Assembly: GCF_003841405.1 (NCBI RefSeq)
Contig: NZ_PXYA01000001.1
Span: 992,001-1,056,000, forward strand
Source of the DNA: Tetragenococcus halophilus subsp. halophilus DSM 20339
GTDB lineage: Bacteria; Bacillota; Bacilli; Lactobacillales; Enterococcaceae
Reading direction: 5' to 3'
DNA: 64,000 bases
Shown one piece after another: positions 40,969-50,473 of the stretch. The notes below the pieces were generated by a model. That model was not told where the DNA came from, ran no database searches, and was given only the letters and a program-made list of their open reading frames with translations. Each line of letters begins with the position of its first letter. Position 1 is the first letter of the stretch. A program made the translations under genes and the position numbers.

Positions 40969-43393
40969 ATCTATTTCTCAGTTCTTGTAAAATTTTTCGA
41001 GCATTTTCTTCGTTCATTTGTTGTCTTTTCAGTCGGTTAGCTACTTTTTGGACTTCGGAATCTTTCGCCCCAACGCTTAGCGCTAAGGTGCGTGCTTGTA
41101 AAGCCATGTGCCCTTTTTGAATGCCTTCAGTAACCAAGGCTTTAAGAGCAGCTAAATTTTGGGCTAATCCAACAGAAGCAATAACTTCAGCCAATTCTTT
41201 TGCGTCATTTACATCCAATATTTGCAGTGCTGCTTGGGCTTTAGGTAAAACTTTCGTTGCACCTCCAGCAGTAGCTACAGCAAGTGGCAGTTCAATGCTA
41301 CCTTTAAGTTGATTATCTACAATCTCCCACTGGCTTAATCCCTGATATTTTCCATTTTTTGCCGCATACGCATGAACAGCGCTATTTACACTTCGGGTGT
41401 CATTTCCGGTTGCAAGAACCACAGCATCGATACCATTCATAATTCCCTTGTTATGTGTAGCTGCGCGAAAAGGGTCAATTTGTGCAAAGTTTGAAGCAGC
41501 AGCAATCTTTTCAGCTATCTTTTCTCCTTTTTCAGCATCGCCTTTTCCTAAGCTAGCAAATGAAATATAACATTCAGCACTTACTAAAGCATCAGTAGCA
41601 TAGTTACTTAAAATACTAAATAAAATTTCTTCAGAAAACCATTGGCGAAAAAGCGTGGCCACAGCCTCTAACATTGTATTTAGCATATTTGCTCCCATGG
41701 CATCTTGAGTATCTACAATTAAATCCACACTTAAAAAATTGGGATCTTCCGCAAACTCACGAACTACAACTCTTTTCACTCCACCACCACGTTTCACGAT
41801 AGAAGGATAAGATTGTTCCGCAGTAGAAATAATCTCTGCTTCATTTTTTTCGATTTGTTCAATAACAGTGCTCTTATCTGTGACATTCATTAAAACAATT
41901 TGTCCACGGATTTCCTTTTTCTTCATTACAGCGGTAAAACCACCTGAACTTTTAGCCATTTGTACACCATTGTTACAAGCCGCTACTACCGAGGGTTCTT
42001 CGGTTGCCATAGGAACAAAATAATCTTTTTGGTTAACAGACATATTGGAAACTAGTCCCATAGGAAGTGAAATTTCACTCATTTGATTTTCCGTTAAATT
42101 GCCCGCAATACTTTCTGGCAAAACGGTTCTTTCTAGTTCATCAACGGTTTTACTAGTTATTTTATTATGAGAGACTAAGAAATCTAGTCTTTCTTTTCTC
42201 GTTAGTTGATAAAACTTATGAGATTTATTAGCTTTAGGTCGTTCAATTAAAGCCGCCAGTCCAAGACCTCCACCTACACATAATGACACCACAGCATAAC
42301 GGCCATCCACACGTTCTAACTGATGACAAGCTGTTGTAATAATACGAGCACCGCTAGCTCCAATCGCATGTCCTATAGAAATCCCACTTCCACAAACATT
42401 GACTTTATCTTCAGGTATCTCTAATTCTTGTTCCACAGCAATAGAAGAGGATGCGAAAGCTTCGTTGATCTCAAAAAGATCGATATTTTCTATTGCTAAT
42501 GCATTTCTTTCTAACAACTGACGAATAGCTTTGATAGGAGAAATTCCCATAACTTTAGGATCAACTCCTACTTCCACCACATCTTTAAGAACCGCTAAAT
42601 AGGAAAGATCATTTGCTAAAGCAAAATTTTTGGAAGCAAGAAGTACAGCTGACGCTCCATCATTAATCGTAGAAGCATTCCCCGCTGTTACTGTTCCTTC
42701 TTTCTTAAATACCGTTTTTAATTTTGCTAGTTTTTCCAGAGAAGTGTCTTTTCTCACACCTTCATCTTTATCTACCATTTTTCCAGCGATATCAAGAGGC
42801 AGTATTTCATTAGAAAAATACCCTTTTTCCTGAGCATTAGCAGCTCTTTCTTGTGAACGTAGCGCAAATGCATCCTGCATTTTTCTTGTGATATTAAATT
42901 TTTCTGCTACATTTTCAGCAGTAAGACCCATATGTTGGCCACTAAAAACATCGGTTAAACCATCAGAAAGCATGACTGGTTTAGGTTGTGAATATGTATC
43001 TTCTTGTTGGTTATAATAGCTTAAATAAGGCGCCTGACTCATACTTTCAGTACCTCCAGCTAATACCACTTCTGCTTCATCTAATAAAATAGCTTGTGAA
43101 GCTAGCGAAATGGCCTTCATTCCCGAGCCACAAACTTCATTAATCGTAGAGGCATATACACTTTCCGATAATCCACTATTTAAGGTAATTTGTCTGGCTG
43201 GGTTTTGCCCGCTTCCTGCTTGTAACACATTGCCAAAAATAACTTGCTTGATTGCAGCAGCCGCTTTTTTGTTATTATTTATAAGTTTTTTAGACACAGC
43301 TGCCCCCAGGTCTACAGCTGATAATTGACTTAAAGATCCTTGGTATTTACCAACAGGCGTTCTCAAAGCATCAATAATTACAACATCTTTCAC
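40967..43393 (-). CDS. mvaE: Bifunctional acetyl-CoA acetyltransferase / HMG-CoA reductase
   Basis: 808 residues, a fusion as in enterococci. Residues 1-390 are a thiolase: nucleophile Cys88 in NEVCGSGMKAI, NEAFASSS and the second cysteine in CVGGGLGLAALIE. From about 400 a class II HMG-CoA reductase follows: PMGLVSNMSVNQKDYFVP, catalytic Glu in ATEEPSVVAACNNG, HNKGIMNGID and a C-terminal QKGHMALQARTL. Makes mevalonate for isoprenoids. Start GTG 43393 with GGAGGTGACGAT; the frame extends upstream but not convincingly. Diverges from mvaS. Confidence 0.96.
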   Translation of the reverse strand: MKDVVIIDALRTPVGKYQGSLSQLSAVDLGAAVSKKLINNNKKAAAAIKQVIFGNVLQAGSGQNPARQITLNSGLSESVYASTINEVCGSGMKAISLASQAILLDEAEVVLAGGTESMSQAPYLSYYNQQEDTYSQPKPVMLSDGLTDVFSGQHMGLTAENVAEKFNITRKMQDAFALRSQERAANAQEKGYFSNEILPLDIAGKMVDKDEGVRKDTSLEKLAKLKTVFKKEGTVTAGNASTINDGASAVLLASKNFALANDLSYLAVLKDVVEVGVDPKVMGISPIKAIRQLLERNALAIENIDLFEINEAFASSSIAVEQELEIPEDKVNVCGSGISIGHAIGASGARIITTACHQLERVDGRYAVVSLCVGGGLGLAALIERPKANKSHKFYQLTRKERLDFLVSHNKITSKTVDELERTVLPESIAGNLTENQMSEISLPMGLVSNMSVNQKDYFVPMATEEPSVVAACNNGVQMAKSSGGFTAVMKKKEIRGQIVLMNVTDKSTVIEQIEKNEAEIISTAEQSYPSIVKRGGGVKRVVVREFAEDPNFLSVDLIVDTQDAMGANMLNTMLEAVATLFRQWFSEEILFSILSNYATDALVSAECYISFASLGKGDAEKGEKIAEKIAAASNFAQIDPFRAATHNKGIMNGIDAVVLATGNDTRSVNSAVHAYAAKNGKYQGLSQWEIVDNQLKGSIELPLAVATAGGATKVLPKAQAALQILDVNDAKELAEVIASVGLAQNLAALKALVTEGIQKGHMALQARTLALSVGAKDSEVQKVANRLKRQQMNEENARKILQELRNR

Positions 43394-43417
43394 ATCGTCA
43401 CCTCCAAAATGAACTAT

Positions 43418-43480
43418 AGCATTCTTTGTTAAAAAAACAAATAGTTCTTTTAGAGTCTTATAAACTACTGAGCATTCTTT
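43418..43480. repeat. Repeated AGCATTCTTT motif in the mvaE/mvaS divergent region
   Basis: AGCATTCTTT occurs at 43418-43427 (followed by GTTAAA) and again at 43471-43480 (followed by AACAAA). Possible shared operator of the divergent mevalonate genes. Near the first copy the minus strand has TTGTTT-N16-TATAGT, a candidate mvaE promoter. Confidence 0.35.
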
Positions 43481-43572
43481 AACAAACTTTAAATTATACA
43501 TCTAAACTATCTAAATTCATATAAAGTGTGTTAAATTTATTATTATATAGATAACACAAAGGAGAAGCAAAG

Positions 43573-44724
43573 ATGAACGTTGGTATTGATAAACTTAATT
43601 TTTTTATCCCCTCTTATTACATTGACATGACTGAACTTGCGAATGCGCGAGGAGTCGATCCAGCCAAATTTCATATTGGTATTGGCCAAGACCAAATGGC
43701 TATAAACCCTAAAACACAAGATATTGTTACTTTTGCTGCAAATGCAGCCCAGCATATTTTAAATGCTGATGATTTAGCTCAAATCGATATGATTATTGTA
43801 GCTACTGAATCTGGAATCGATGAATCTAAGGCTTCAGCGGTCATACTGCATCGTCTTTTAGGTATTCAACCATTTGCTCGTTCATTTGAAATTAAAGAAG
43901 CATGCTATGGAGCAACAGCGGGTCTACAATTTGCCAAAGAACATGTTAGCCTACATCCCGATAAAAAAGTACTAGTCATTGCCAGTGATATCGCAAAATA
44001 TGGTCTGGCTTCTGGAGGAGAACCAACACAAGGCGCTGGTGCTGTAGCAATGTTAGTAAGTGCGCAACCTAAAATTTTAGCTTTTGAAAATGATAATGTC
44101 ATGTTGACTCAAGATATTTATGACTTTTGGCGTCCTATCGGTTATGATTTCCCATTAGTAGACGGACCGCTTTCAAATGAAACTTATATCCAATCTTTTC
44201 AGAAAGTTTGGAAGGAAAATATTCGAAAAAATCATGCTTTACTTTCTGACTATGCAGCTCTTGTTTTCCATATTCCTTATACAAAAATGGGAAAAAAAGC
44301 TTTAAGTTCCATCTTAGAAGATGTTTCTGAAGAGGAAAAGAAACGTTTGCTTACACGTTATGAACAAAGCACAACTTATAGTAGAAAAACGGGCAATATG
44401 TATACTGGTTCACTGTATCTCGGACTGATATCCCTTTTAGAAAATGAGCAAAATCTACAAGCAAATGAACGGATTGGACTATTCAGTTATGGGTCGGGTT
44501 CAGTCGCAGAGTTTTTTAGTATGCGTTTGGTTGAAGGTTATCAACAACATTTGTTATCTGATTTGCATAAAAAACAATTTGACCAGCGGACAAAATTGTC
44601 GATTGAAGAGTATGAGTCGATGTTTTCTGATCAATTAAATATAGAAACTGATAATGAATTTAATGATCAAACGCCTTATAGTATCGTCAAAACGAACAAT
44701 ACAATTCGTTACTACTACGAATAA
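43573..44724 (+). CDS. mvaS: Hydroxymethylglutaryl-CoA synthase
   Basis: 383 residues. Thiolase-fold enzyme: Glu79 in VATESGID, the acyl-accepting Cys111 in KEACYGATAGLQFA, and the histidine in VFHIPYTKMG. Condenses acetyl-CoA with acetoacetyl-CoA from MvaE to give HMG-CoA. GGAGAAGC precedes ATG. Strong terminator follows. Confidence 0.97.
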   Translation: MNVGIDKLNFFIPSYYIDMTELANARGVDPAKFHIGIGQDQMAINPKTQDIVTFAANAAQHILNADDLAQIDMIIVATESGIDESKASAVILHRLLGIQPFARSFEIKEACYGATAGLQFAKEHVSLHPDKKVLVIASDIAKYGLASGGEPTQGAGAVAMLVSAQPKILAFENDNVMLTQDIYDFWRPIGYDFPLVDGPLSNETYIQSFQKVWKENIRKNHALLSDYAALVFHIPYTKMGKKALSSILEDVSEEEKKRLLTRYEQSTTYSRKTGNMYTGSLYLGLISLLENEQNLQANERIGLFSYGSGSVAEFFSMRLVEGYQQHLLSDLHKKQFDQRTKLSIEEYESMFSDQLNIETDNEFNDQTPYSIVKTNNTIRYYYE

Positions 44725-44773
44725 AAAAGGAAGCTTCTTTTAAAGGCAATGGCCTAGAAAGAAGCTTCCTTTT
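44725..44773. terminator. Bidirectional terminator after mvaS
   Basis: AAAAGGAAGCTTCTTT (44725-44740) and AAAGAAGCTTCCTTTT (44758-44773), a 16-bp perfect stem between convergent genes. Confidence 0.92.
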
Positions 44774-44790
44774 AACTTTAATTAAACATT

Positions 44791-45165
44791 TTAATCTTTC
44801 GGGATAAGCCGCACCGTTGCTTGGCGAGCTCGTTCATTAATCATAGGTGGTAAATAAGGACTACCTTCGTATTTTTGACGGTAACCTTCATCTACTTCAT
44901 CATTCGTTTCTTTATCTGTAGGAAATTCAAAACGCACATCTTTTTCTACACCACCTACAGAAATATGCCCTTCTCCTGCTCTTTTGGCTGATTGATACCA
45001 GCGTGCAGAAGTGCCAGCATATCCGCGACAATATAGATCATCTCCAGCTTGAGCGATCCAAATCCAAGTAGGTTTGTGCATTGACCCGTCTACATTAGGA
45101 ATCGATATATAGAGATTATCATCTTTAAAAATAGCTTCTAATTCTTCTTTTGTCCAAGCACTCAT
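44791..45165 (-). CDS. DUF2255 family protein
   Basis: 124 residues beginning MSAWTKEELEAIFKDDNLYI. The middle (PTWIWIAQAGDDLYCRGYAG) and ARWYQSAKRAGEGHI give the small beta-barrel pattern of DUF2255, seen as a flavin-reductase-like split barrel in many genomes. No biochemical function known. It is 29 bases after an aldo/keto reductase gene and likely co-transcribed. Confidence 0.82.
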   Translation of the reverse strand: MSAWTKEELEAIFKDDNLYISIPNVDGSMHKPTWIWIAQAGDDLYCRGYAGTSARWYQSAKRAGEGHISVGGVEKDVRFEFPTDKETNDEVDEGYRQKYEGSPYLPPMINERARQATVRLIPKD

Positions 45166-45194
45166 AAAAAAGCTCCTTTCAAATGAAAAATCAA

Positions 45195-46064
45195 TTAGTC
45201 TTGATCTTGTTCAAATACTGGAAAACCGCTGGAATCGCCATAGTCTTTAATACGATCCATTTGTTTTAGTTTGTTTAGGTCTTCTGCAGAAATTTCAAAG
45301 TCTAAATCAGCATTACTGCGAATATGATCCGGATTTTCTGACTTAGGTAGAGGTAATAGGCCTAATTGTAAGCAATAGCGAATACTCAATTGCGCTGCGC
45401 TCGTATTGTATTTTTCGGCCATATCTTTAATTTCTTGGTTATTTAATATTTCTCCATGAGCTACTGGAGAGTAAGCTTCTACTAGAATATCGTTTTTTTG
45501 ACAATATTCGATTAAATTAAAAGGAGTATTGCTTACGTGTGCAAGAACTTGGTTGACCATTGGTTTTACCGTACCATTTTCTAAAATGTTTTCTACATCT
45601 TCTTGATCAAAATTTGAAACCCCAATAGCACGTATCTTACCATCATTGTAGGCTTCTTCCATTGCACGCCAAGCTGCTAAGTTACCTTCAAAGTAATGTT
45701 CTCCCTTTTTAAAATCACTCCAAGGTTGTGGACTATGAATAATCATCATATCTATATAATCCACGCCCATTCTTTCTAGTGATTGATTAATGGCTTCTAC
45801 AGCTTCATCATAGTTTTTAATTTCAGCTGCTAATTTTGTTGTGACAAAAATATCTTCACGCGCTACGCCTGAATTACGAATCCCTTCGCCTACACCATGT
45901 TCATTTTCATAAGCTTGGGCCGTATCGATATGACGATAACCAGCATTAATTGCATCTTTTACCGGTTCTACCACCTTGTCATCGTCTACTAACCAAGTAC
46001 CAAAGCCAATTTTAGGAATTTTCACTCCATTAGATAAAGTATATTCTTCTGTTAAAACGCTCAT
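45195..46064 (-). CDS. Aldo/keto reductase
   Basis: 289 residues, NADPH-dependent reductase fold. Catalytic tetrad visible: Asp and Tyr in DTAQAYENE, Lys in TTKLAAE, His in IIHSPQPW. C-terminal KSENPDHIRSNADL binds the cofactor phosphate. Substrate not knowable; related to 2,5-diketo-D-gluconate reductases. A MerR gene upstream in the same direction may control it. Confidence 0.92.
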   Translation of the reverse strand: MSVLTEEYTLSNGVKIPKIGFGTWLVDDDKVVEPVKDAINAGYRHIDTAQAYENEHGVGEGIRNSGVAREDIFVTTKLAAEIKNYDEAVEAINQSLERMGVDYIDMMIIHSPQPWSDFKKGEHYFEGNLAAWRAMEEAYNDGKIRAIGVSNFDQEDVENILENGTVKPMVNQVLAHVSNTPFNLIEYCQKNDILVEAYSPVAHGEILNNQEIKDMAEKYNTSAAQLSIRYCLQLGLLPLPKSENPDHIRSNADLDFEISAEDLNKLKQMDRIKDYGDSSGFPVFEQDQD

Positions 46065-46177
46065 TTTGTGTTTCTCCTTTCATAATGCATCATAATTTTA
46101 TAGTTTTCATCTTATAGCTATTTTGAAAAAGAGTTTCTTGTCACCTCCTTTAAAGGAAAAATTACTCGAACTAACAA

Positions 46178-46549
46178 TTAAAAACAGCCTTCCGACTGAA
46201 AAAATTTCCCATTATCATAATCTTCAATTTTTTGATCTAAACGTTTTAAAGTATTGCCCATTTCCAAATACTTTTTTTCTAAACTATCACGTTCTGCAAC
46301 CAAAATATCTTTTCTTTCCTCAATTGTTTCATTTCCCAATTGATAAAGAGAAGTATATTTGCTAAGCGAGTCTACGGATAGCCCAGCATCACGCATACAT
46401 TTAATGAATTCAATCCAATTTAAATCCGTTTGGCTATATGTCCGTACATTATTTTTACGTTCGATAGGAGGGATTAGTCCCACTCGCTCATAATATCTTA
46501 AGGTAACTGTTGTCACACCAATTTGTTCAGCAACTTCGGAAATCTTCAT
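46178..46549 (-). CDS. MerR family transcriptional regulator
   Basis: 123 residues. Winged HTH MKISEVAEQIGVTTVTLRYY followed by ERVGLIPPIERKNNVRTYSQ, a coiled-coil dimer helix (RKDILVAERDSLEKKYLEMG) and a short tail with one cysteine (EGCF). No metal-binding cysteine pair, so it resembles aldehyde or redox responsive MerR proteins next to aldo/keto reductases. CTGACA-N17-TAAAAT upstream, within 46550-46725, is a possible promoter. Confidence 0.88.
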   Translation of the reverse strand: MKISEVAEQIGVTTVTLRYYERVGLIPPIERKNNVRTYSQTDLNWIEFIKCMRDAGLSVDSLSKYTSLYQLGNETIEERKDILVAERDSLEKKYLEMGNTLKRLDQKIEDYDNGKFFQSEGCF

Positions 46550-46725
46550 TCCTTTGCCCCCTGTTTTGTTTAACTAAAATCATCCTTTAACTTAGTCATG
46601 GCCTAGTACTGAACTTATTGTAGTCGCAGTTTTTTATGCTAGATATTTCTCACTTTCAATTTTATCAGTATCTAGGGTATATGTCAGTTTATTCGAATTT
46701 ACATCGTATAGTTTTTAAACAACTC

Positions 46726-47793
46726 TTACTCTGTAAGTTCTACTCTGACCAGCCGATCATCTTCTTGATCCCCACTGCCACGACCATCTAAGTTATTAGT
46801 AATAAAGTACAAATCGTCATCTTCAATATAAGTATCACGAATTCGTCCAAAGTCTGAAACAAGCGTTTGTACTTCCTCATTTTCTAAATCAAATTCTAAT
46901 ACTGCGCTTCCTCGTAAAGCAGCAACATACAAATTTTCCTCATGATAGGTCACTCCAGAAGGCGCCCATGTCTCATCTTCACCTGAAGTAAATAATGGGG
47001 AAACCATGCCTTCTTGTTCTTCTTCTCCTTCGATTTGCGGCCAACCATAATTTTCTCCCGCCTCAATTAAATTGATCTCATCATTTGCATCATCACCATG
47101 TTCACTAGCGTACATTTGTCCATCGTCTGACCAGGTAATTCCTTGTGAATTACGATGACCATAGCTATAAACATAGGAATCGTCGAAGGGATTGTCTTCT
47201 GGGATTGTTCCATCGAGATTTAGACGTAAAATTTTCCCACCTAGCGAGTCAGTATCTTGAGCGATTTCAGGGTCCGCTGCGTCCCCGGTGGTAGCATAAA
47301 GTTGATCATCAGGACCTATTTTTAACCGACCTCCGTGATGATAAGGACCACTAGGAATTTCATCTAACAGTATCTCCTCTTCTTGCCACTGATCATCAGA
47401 TAGTTGTAGGCGTACAATACGGTTAAATTGCTCCGCTTCATTTTCATAAGTATAGTAGGCATAGGCTTCGTTTGTTTGAGAAAAATCAGGACTTAGTACA
47501 AAACCAAGTAATCCTGCTTCAGAAGCTGTCGATACCTCTTCATCAAGATCCACTTGTTGTCGGTTAAGATCACCGTCTTCTAACTGCACAATGGTTCCTT
47601 CTCGTTCGGTCATGTAAAAGGTATCGTCCTCTTTTTCAATCGACCAAGGGATTTCTAAATTCTCCGCTAAAACTTCTGTACTCTCAGCTGTTTGTGAATT
47701 TTCTGTCATCTCGTTTTCTTGGCTTGTCTCATTTGTTGAACAACTAGCAAATAAAAAAGTGAGAGGTAAAAAGGCGGCCATGTTCTTTTTCAT
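46726..47793 (-). CDS. PQQ-type sugar dehydrogenase-like lipoprotein (GSDH family)
   Basis: 355 residues. Lipoprotein signal MKKNMAAFLPLTFLFASC, an acidic linker, then a six-bladed beta-propeller of the glucose/sorbosone dehydrogenase family (LEIPWSIEK, HHGGRLKIGPDDQLYATTGD, YSYGHRNSQGI, MYASEHGDDANDEINLIEAG, YGWPQIEG). Such proteins oxidise sugars with PQQ in some bacteria, but PQQ synthesis is not expected here, so the substrate and cofactor are uncertain. Surface anchored. Confidence 0.88.
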   Translation of the reverse strand: MKKNMAAFLPLTFLFASCSTNETSQENEMTENSQTAESTEVLAENLEIPWSIEKEDDTFYMTEREGTIVQLEDGDLNRQQVDLDEEVSTASEAGLLGFVLSPDFSQTNEAYAYYTYENEAEQFNRIVRLQLSDDQWQEEEILLDEIPSGPYHHGGRLKIGPDDQLYATTGDAADPEIAQDTDSLGGKILRLNLDGTIPEDNPFDDSYVYSYGHRNSQGITWSDDGQMYASEHGDDANDEINLIEAGENYGWPQIEGEEEQEGMVSPLFTSGEDETWAPSGVTYHEENLYVAALRGSAVLEFDLENEEVQTLVSDFGRIRDTYIEDDDLYFITNNLDGRGSGDQEDDRLVRVELTE

Positions 47794-47806
47794 ATTTGAC
47801 TCACTC

Positions 47807-48529
47807 CTAAGAGTTATTGACTTTGTAACGTAGCCAAACAGTGCTTTCTTCCAACTGCCGAACTTCTATTAATGAAAAAGATATCGGTTGAATAGTTGAA
47901 AGAGGTTTTCTAGCCATAAATAACGTCTGCATATCTGGATCACCATCTGCGATCGGTGCTTTAACGATACTCACCTCATCTATCAGGCCATTTTGTAAAT
48001 AAGCCCAATTTAAAGTACCGCCTCCACCAATCATTACACGTTGCAACCCAAACAATGTCATTAATTTATGCAACACAAGCGGTTGGTCTAAAGTGTCCTC
48101 TCCAGCGATAATATAAGAGATCTCCATTCGTCTTAAAAAATCTTTATAAGCATTGCTAGCTTGCTCCGTTAAAACTTCGATAACGTGTGAGTCACGGTTT
48201 CCATAGTGAACAAAATTTTGCTGCCAGCCTAATTTACCAGAAGGATCAATTGAAATATAATACATTGAAGCATCACCTTTTGCAATAAAGTCTCCTTCAG
48301 GAACTGGCGCCACCTCTTCGTTTAATTCAGGTTTACGATAATGTGTGGTATTATCATCTGTTGTAATTCGTCCGTTTAAGTATCCTTGAATGTTGAAAAC
48401 TTGCTTGTCCGGATCAAGTGCTAATTCTTGATATTGTTGACTTGCTGAACGGAATTCCGGCAAGTCCATTGCGTTAATTTTTCCATCTAAAGAGGTGTGA
48501 GTGTGAATAATAACATAAGGTTTTTGCAA
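47807..48529 (-). CDS. RibD C-terminal-type reductase (dihydrofolate reductase fold)
   Basis: 240 residues. The start YVIIHTHTSLDGKINAMDLP and the later RVMIGGGGTLNWAYLQNGLI carry the RibD C-terminal/DHFR-like NADPH-binding pattern. Probable reductase of unknown substrate; no other riboflavin genes are linked. Thirteen bases from the lipoprotein gene. Confidence 0.85.
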   Translation of the reverse strand: MQKPYVIIHTHTSLDGKINAMDLPEFRSASQQYQELALDPDKQVFNIQGYLNGRITTDDNTTHYRKPELNEEVAPVPEGDFIAKGDASMYYISIDPSGKLGWQQNFVHYGNRDSHVIEVLTEQASNAYKDFLRRMEISYIIAGEDTLDQPLVLHKLMTLFGLQRVMIGGGGTLNWAYLQNGLIDEVSIVKAPIADGDPDMQTLFMARKPLSTIQPISFSLIEVRQLEESTVWLRYKVNNS

Positions 48530-48564
48530 AATAATTCTCCTTTTTTAACATCTACTGCTGATGA

Positions 48565-49416
48565 CTACCATAAGGCTAAGGGTTGCTTTTCGGTTGGCTT
48601 TTCAAATACATTGTCTAATTGTTCTAATTCTGGAGTTGTGAATTGAATTTGAGCTGCCTTAATATTATCTAATACATGCGCGTCGTTACTAGACTTAGGA
48701 ATGGCAATGGTATTTCCATCACGAATACTCCAAGCTAGTAAGATTTGTTGTAACCTTACTTGATGGGTTTCTGCAAGCTCTTCTAAGACTTGACTTTGCC
48801 CTTCATTAAATTGTTGCAAACTGTTTTTGATAATAGGCGAGTAAGCAATCATCGGTAACTGCTGCTCTCTCATATAGGGAAGCAAGCCATATTCACTTCC
48901 ACGATCGATCAAATTATATTTAATTTGATTTGTCACACAGTTTTTCCCATTAGGCAATGAAAGCAAGTCTTCCATATCTGGTGTATCAAAATTAGAAACG
49001 CCCCAGGCTTTAATTTTTCCCGCCTTTTTCATTTTTTCCATTACTTCTACTGTTTCTTCTAACGGAACAGGACTTTTCCAATGAAGCAAGTACAGATCTA
49101 AATAATCAACTTGTAATCTTTTAAGGGACTTTTCAAGACTTTTAGGCAATTGTTTTTTTGAAGCATTCCCGGGAGATACTTTTGAAACCAAATAAAAAGA
49201 GTCACGAGCATAATCTTTAATCGCTTGACCTACAATTTTTTCAGAAGCACCGCTTCCATACATTTCTGCCGTATCAATGACTTGCGCGCCTGCTTGTAAG
49301 CCTTGTTGTAAAGCTTCAATTTCTTGTTCTTCTTCTGAAGGTGAGTTCCCTATATTCCAAGTTCCTAAACCGATGGGAAAAACTGAGGTTCCAGCGATTT
49401 TTATGTTTTTAGTCAT
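48565..49416 (-). CDS. Aldo/keto reductase
   Basis: 283 residues, second paralogue of the region. DTAEMYGSG (catalytic Asp/Tyr), LVSKVSPG (Lys) and LLHWKSP (His) plus the C-terminal PKSSNDAHVLDN cofactor segment. Reads in the same direction as the RibD-like gene, 35 bases upstream of it. Substrate unknown. Confidence 0.92.
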   Translation of the reverse strand: MTKNIKIAGTSVFPIGLGTWNIGNSPSEEEQEIEALQQGLQAGAQVIDTAEMYGSGASEKIVGQAIKDYARDSFYLVSKVSPGNASKKQLPKSLEKSLKRLQVDYLDLYLLHWKSPVPLEETVEVMEKMKKAGKIKAWGVSNFDTPDMEDLLSLPNGKNCVTNQIKYNLIDRGSEYGLLPYMREQQLPMIAYSPIIKNSLQQFNEGQSQVLEELAETHQVRLQQILLAWSIRDGNTIAIPKSSNDAHVLDNIKAAQIQFTTPELEQLDNVFEKPTEKQPLALW

Positions 49417-49428
49417 ACATCAAGCCTC

Positions 49429-49785
49429 CTACTTTTGATCCTCTTCAATGCGAACAGTAACTCCTTTTCTTCCTAAAACCTCCTGCAAATTTTCCGGATG
49501 ATCGAGTGTCCCTAAACGAGTATATGAATAAGAAGTAGAAAAGTTTTTGTAAAATAAAACTAAGGTATCTGACCCAAAAAACATCAAGTCTCCTTTTTTA
49601 ATGTTTCCTACTCGCTCACTTTTTACTGGAAACCTCTCGGAAAAGCTATAAAACTTTTCGCTACCATTTAATTCACTCATGTCTATCGTTAAAGGTAACT
49701 GTTCCTTAAATCTATCAGTTAAAACACTATCTAGTAAGGTTGCCGAAAAAGTTGTATTATTTACCGTTAATAAGATTTTGTTCAT
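49429..49785 (-). CDS. Cyclophilin-like fold protein, cytoplasmic copy
   Basis: 118 residues with the small cyclophilin-like beta-barrel (PF18050-type): FSATLLDSVLTDRFKEQLPL near the N-terminus and FYKNFSTSYSYTRLGTLDHP in the second half. Without a signal peptide, unlike its neighbour of about 40 percent similar core. 12 bases from the aldo/keto reductase, so co-transcribed with it. Function unknown. Confidence 0.82.
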   Translation of the reverse strand: MNKILLTVNNTTFSATLLDSVLTDRFKEQLPLTIDMSELNGSEKFYSFSERFPVKSERVGNIKKGDLMFFGSDTLVLFYKNFSTSYSYTRLGTLDHPENLQEVLGRKGVTVRIEEDQK

Positions 49786-49816
49786 GGATAAATCCTCCTA
49801 TGTTTTTAACCACCAT

Positions 49817-50320
49817 TTATTCTTCATCAAGCTGGAAATGTACTGTTGCACTATCACTACCCACTGTTTCTGCTAAATCTTCAGGATCGTCTAAGGTTCC
49901 TAGCCTTGTGTATGAATAACTAGTAGAAAAACTATCATAAAAAAGAACTACTGTATTTGGACCATATAACATTAAATCCCCCGTTTGAATGGAATCAACA
50001 GATTGCTCATTAGTTGGTAATGAATCTTCTAATTGATATTCTTTTTCATTACTATTAAAGTCATCCATCGTAATATCTAATGGCAACAATTCTTTGAACG
50101 CTTCTGTCGTTTCATTATCATAAAGCGTTGCTTGAAATTCTTCATCATTGATAGTGACAGTCATTTTATCTCCCGATGCTTCGTCTTCTGTTGTTTCACT
50201 TGTAGCTGCTTGATTATTTCCACTACTTTGGTTATTGGACGAAGAGTTATTGGAATCATTGGAAGCACAAGCGCCTAGGAAAAACAAGGGGAATAAGAAC
50301 AACCATAAAAATTTTTTCAT
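49817..50320 (-). CDS. Cyclophilin-like fold lipoprotein
   Basis: About 167 residues: MKKFLWLFLFPLFFLGAC lipobox, Asn/Ser-rich linker, then the same core as the downstream protein (FQATLYDNETTEAFKELLPL and SFSTSYSYTRLGTLDDPEDL). The start is ATG 50320 behind AAAGGA; the frame extends to 50368 without sense. A duplication placed one copy outside and one inside the membrane. Confidence 0.85.
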   Translation of the reverse strand: MKKFLWLFLFPLFFLGACASNDSNNSSSNNQSSGNNQAATSETTEDEASGDKMTVTINDEEFQATLYDNETTEAFKELLPLDITMDDFNSNEKEYQLEDSLPTNEQSVDSIQTGDLMLYGPNTVVLFYDSFSTSYSYTRLGTLDDPEDLAETVGSDSATVHFQLDEE

Positions 50321-50473
50321 AGGATAAATTCCTTTCCAAAAATTTAACAAACATCTTCTCATATGCATCTTTTTATAATTTCATCCTACAGCTTCACCTG
50401 AACTTTAAGTCAAGTATAAAAAAAGAAATCCTTAGTTATTGGATTGATTCTTGATAAACAACTACAACACTAA

